DNA from: Streptomyces sp. Je 1-369
GTDB taxonomy: Bacteria; Actinomycetota; Actinomycetes; Streptomycetales; Streptomycetaceae
Reading direction: 5' to 3'
Assembly: GCF_026810505.1 (NCBI RefSeq)
Contig: NZ_CP101750.1
Coordinates: 6,195,501 to 6,259,500, forward strand
Length of the DNA stretch: 64,000 nucleotides
Of the stretch, positions 61,622 through 64,000 are shown in pieces; the first letter of the stretch is position 1, and each line of letters starts with the position of its first letter. The position numbers and the translations under genes were made by a program. The notes below the pieces were generated by a model. That model was not told the origin of the DNA. It saw only the letters and a program-made list of their open reading frames with translations, and searched no databases.

Positions 61622-64000
61622 CTAACGCTCCTGGTTGTAGGTGCTATCAGGGCTGAAGCCCTGGCCATTCGTGTCACTTCCTGCGGTGCGGCCCCGCTGG
61701 ACGCCGCGGCGCAGGTTGCTCAGCCTGCCCCGCACGTCCTCGGGGGCGCGGGAGACCTGGGGGCCGCCCTGTGGAGTCTGTTCGGCGGTGCCCTCGACCA
61801 GATTGGCCTTGGGCACCCGACGCGGGAGCCCGGACGGGGTGACCCCGCCCGCCTTCGGCTCCTTGAGGCGCTCGGCCCGCTGCCAGCGCTCGTCGTTGGA
61901 CGAACGCCAGTCGTCCCGGCCCTCACTCGCGGCGGGAGAACCGCCGTTGCCGTTCTCGTTGCCGTTCGCACCGGAGGAACCCCTGCGGGGGAGGCCCGCG
62001 TCGGTCATGTCGTGGACGACGGACGGCGCCGGTCCCGGCCGGTCGAAGCCTACGCGCTCGGCGTCGGCCGCGTGGCCCGCCTGCGCAGATTCCGCTTCCT
62101 GCCCGTACTCCGGCTGGTAGCCGTCGGCGGAGGGCCAGTCGTCCTGACCCGTGCGCTCCGGATAGGCGATCTGCGGGTCCTGGTAGTACTGCTGCTCCGA
62201 CGGGTACTGCTGCTCCGCCGAGTACTGCTCGGGCTGGTACTGCTCCTCGCGGTACCCCTCATCGGCGTACTGCGCGGTGGGGTACTGCCCGGTGGCGTAC
62301 TGCTCGTTGTCGTACTGCACGCCCTGGTCGTACGTGACCTGCTGCTGCTCCTCGTACGCCGGGGCCTGCTGCTCGTAGCCACCCTGCTGCGGCTGCGGCT
62401 CGACCTCGTCGCGGAAGAGCGGACGGTGACCGCCCGGCTGCTGGGCCTGGGCCTCCAGCGCCGCGCGGCGCTCCTCGCGCATCAGGGAGCGGCCGACCGG
62501 GTCGAGTTCGTGCTGCGCCTCGGAGCCGTCACCGGGGTAGCGGGTGTCGTCGAAGCCCAGCTCGGCGGCGGTGCGCATCGGCTCCGGCGCCAGCGCCTGC
62601 TGCTCCGGGATGATCGAGGAGACCGTGAACTCGGGGTCCTGCGAGGCGTGCTCGCCACCGCCACCGTGCGTGATCGCGTCCGGCAGCATGACCAGCGACG
62701 TCGTGCCCGCCTGCTCGCCCGAGGGGCGCAGCTGCACGCGGATGCCGTGCCGGTCGGAGAGACGGCCGACCACGAACAGGCCCATGCGCTGCGAGATCGC
62801 GGCGTCCACGGTCGGCGGGTTGGCCAGCTTGTGGTTGATGTCCGCGAAGTCCTCGGCGGTGAGGCCGATGCCCTTGTCGTGGATCTCGACCATGACGCGG
62901 CCGTCGGGGAGACGGGTCGCGGTGACCCGCACCTTCGTCTGCGGCGAGGAGAACGTCGTCGCGTTCTCCAGGAGCTCGGCGAGCAGGTGCACCAGGTCGG
63001 TCACGGCGAGGCCGTGGATCTCGGCCTCCGGTACGCCGGACAGCTCGATGCGCTCGTACTGCTCCACCTCGGAGGAGGCGGCGCGCAACACGTCGACCAG
63101 CGGGACCGGCTGGTCCCAGCGGCGGCCCGGCTCCTCGCCCGAGAGGACGAGGAGGTTCTCGCCGTTGCGGCGCATACGGGTCGCCAGGTGGTCCAGGCGG
63201 AAGAGGTTCTCCAGCTGGTCCGGGTCGGCCTCGTTGTTCTCCAGGTCGGTGATGAGGGTCAGCTGGCCCTCGATCAGCGACTGGTTGCGGCGCGACAGGT
63301 TGGTGAAGATCGCGTTGATGTTGCCGCGGAGCAGCGCCTGCTCGGCGGCGAGCCGCACGGCCTCGCGGTGCACCTGGTCGAAGGCGCGGGCGACCTCGCC
63401 GATCTCGTCCGTGGTGTTGATCGGGATGGGCTGCACGCGGGTGTCGACGCGGCCCGGGTCGGTGCGCGACAGCTGGTCGACCAGCATCGGCAGGCGCTGC
63501 TCGGCGATGCCGAACGCGGCGGTGCGCAGCCGGCGCATCGCCTTCGACATCTGTCGGGCCATGAGCCCGGCCAGGATGAACGCGGCGAGCAGCGCGAGGA
63601 CGACGATGGCGCCGGTGATGTAGGCGTTGCGCTGGGCGTTGGCGGCGATGTCGGACGCCTCGTCCACCGCCTTGTCGGCGAGGTCCGACTCGATGGTGCG
63701 GTACGCGTCGAACTTGGCGGTGGTGGTGGCCCACCAGGCCTCACGCGTGATGCCCTTGTTGGCCAGCTCGACGCGGGCGCTCGGCTGGGTGCTCGGCATG
63801 GTGGCGATGGCCGCGACCATCTTGTCCTGCGAGAGGGCCGGGCCGCCCTGCTTCTTGGCGGCGGCCGCCAGCTCCTTCTTGGCGTCCTCCAGCTTCGCGA
63901 CGTCCTCGGGGGTGCCGCCGCCGGTGTACTCCTCGATGGCGATGCGCTCGAGGTAGGCGTACGAGGAGAACGAGGTGCGCTGGAGCGTGAACGAACCGGT
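61622..64000 (-). CDS. cvnA: Conservon sensor histidine kinase CvnA, N-terminus beyond window
   Basis: A frame of 792 residues visible, continuing past base 64000 where the N-terminus is cut. Visible order: the end of an extracellular nitrate/nitrite-sensing (NIT)-like helical domain, a membrane span (YITGAIVVLALLAAFILAGL), a HAMP domain, a dimerisation helix with FRLDHLATRMRRNGENLLVL, and an ATPase with N-box LLAELLENATTFSSPQTKVR and G-box EIHDKGIGL. A long disordered Gln/Tyr/Glu-rich tail (about 300 residues with EQY, QQQ and PEQY repeats) follows, ending SRAPEDVRGRLSNLRRGVQR. It is the receptor of the conservon system; the signal is unknown. Confidence 0.93.
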   Translation of the reverse strand, partial: TGSFTLQRTSFSSYAYLERIAIEEYTGGGTPEDVAKLEDAKKELAAAAKKQGGPALSQDKMVAAIATMPSTQPSARVELANKGITREAWWATTTAKFDAYRTIESDLADKAVDEASDIAANAQRNAYITGAIVVLALLAAFILAGLMARQMSKAMRRLRTAAFGIAEQRLPMLVDQLSRTDPGRVDTRVQPIPINTTDEIGEVARAFDQVHREAVRLAAEQALLRGNINAIFTNLSRRNQSLIEGQLTLITDLENNEADPDQLENLFRLDHLATRMRRNGENLLVLSGEEPGRRWDQPVPLVDVLRAASSEVEQYERIELSGVPEAEIHGLAVTDLVHLLAELLENATTFSSPQTKVRVTATRLPDGRVMVEIHDKGIGLTAEDFADINHKLANPPTVDAAISQRMGLFVVGRLSDRHGIRVQLRPSGEQAGTTSLVMLPDAITHGGGGEHASQDPEFTVSSIIPEQQALAPEPMRTAAELGFDDTRYPGDGSEAQHELDPVGRSLMREERRAALEAQAQQPGGHRPLFRDEVEPQPQQGGYEQQAPAYEEQQQVTYDQGVQYDNEQYATGQYPTAQYADEGYREEQYQPEQYSAEQQYPSEQQYYQDPQIAYPERTGQDDWPSADGYQPEYGQEAESAQAGHAADAERVGFDRPGPAPSVVHDMTDAGLPRRGSSGANGNENGNGGSPAASEGRDDWRSSNDERWQRAERLKEPKAGGVTPSGLPRRVPKANLVEGTAEQTPQGGPQVSRAPEDVRGRLSNLRRGVQRGRTAGSDTNGQGFSPDSTYNQER

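Noticed and set aside
61641..62120. Plus-strand ORF antisense to cvnA
   Set aside because: Shadow of the Gln/Tyr-rich tail; no ribosome-binding site and no family likeness.

Overview
The window is very GC-rich, with strong G/C bias at third codon positions, many GTG starts, several leaderless genes and a conservon. The gene content and order (ilvBNC-serA, proline catabolism, leuB, ilvE, cimA, accB-accE, cvnDCBA) match the core chromosome of Streptomyces, close to the order I recall for the SCO5500-SCO5544 region of S. coelicolor. No rRNA, tRNA, CRISPR array, insertion sequence or prophage was seen. Both ends cut genes: a GNAT acetyltransferase on the left and the sensor kinase of the conservon on the right.

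Layout. 1-8.4 kb: GNAT end, an Asp-rich membrane protein, a large LuxR-type ATPase regulator, a small DUF6191 protein, a secreted glucose/sorbosone dehydrogenase-like lipoprotein, an aldo/keto reductase and a D-2-hydroxyacid dehydrogenase. 8.5-17.3 kb: a membrane PAS-GGDEF-EAL protein, then ilvB-ilvN-ilvC behind a leader-peptide attenuator, then serA. 17.4-24.1 kb: an MFS pump with its divergent TetR regulator, a small secreted SH3-like protein, a PucR-type regulator and the two-gene proline-to-glutamate pathway it probably controls. 24.2-31.9 kb: an accessory block with a class A beta-lactamase, an unrecognised two-gene unit, MerR/ene-reductase, nitroreductase, an AAC(2')-like acetyltransferase and a quinone oxidoreductase with a divergent LysR. 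31.9-42.7 kb: a Tat-exported purple acid phosphatase, leuB, ilvE, an NCS1 permease / agmatine deiminase / TetR unit, a secreted beta-propeller protein and cimA behind a second attenuator. 42.8-55.3 kb: envelope and surface genes, YceI, a ribbon-helix-helix protein, a DUF4097 protein, a DrrAB-type ABC exporter, a PL8 polysaccharide lyase and the acyl-CoA carboxylase subunits accB-accE. 55.4-64 kb: a NACHT-LRR ATPase translationally coupled to a LysR gene, a tautomerase and the cvnD-C-B-A conservon.

How the genes work together. ilvB, ilvN, ilvC, leuB, ilvE and cimA supply most steps of branched-chain amino acid synthesis. ilvBNC has a 13-codon leader peptide containing Ile-Leu-Val-Leu followed by a terminator. 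cimA, which makes citramalate on the threonine-independent isoleucine route, has its own 11-codon leader peptide with consecutive ATT ATT Ile codons followed by a terminator. The PucR regulator, proline dehydrogenase and P5C dehydrogenase form a catabolic module. AccB and AccE are carboxyltransferase parts of an acyl-CoA carboxylase whose biotin-carrying subunit lies elsewhere.

Most interesting items: the cimA Ile attenuator; the LysR-NACHT overlap, which may place an NLR-like defence ATPase under a metabolite-type regulator; an apparently active diguanylate cyclase fused to a decayed EAL domain; a recurring pattern of short tandem duplications at or just after stop codons; a 20-bp minisatellite; and several operators inferred from perfect palindromes.
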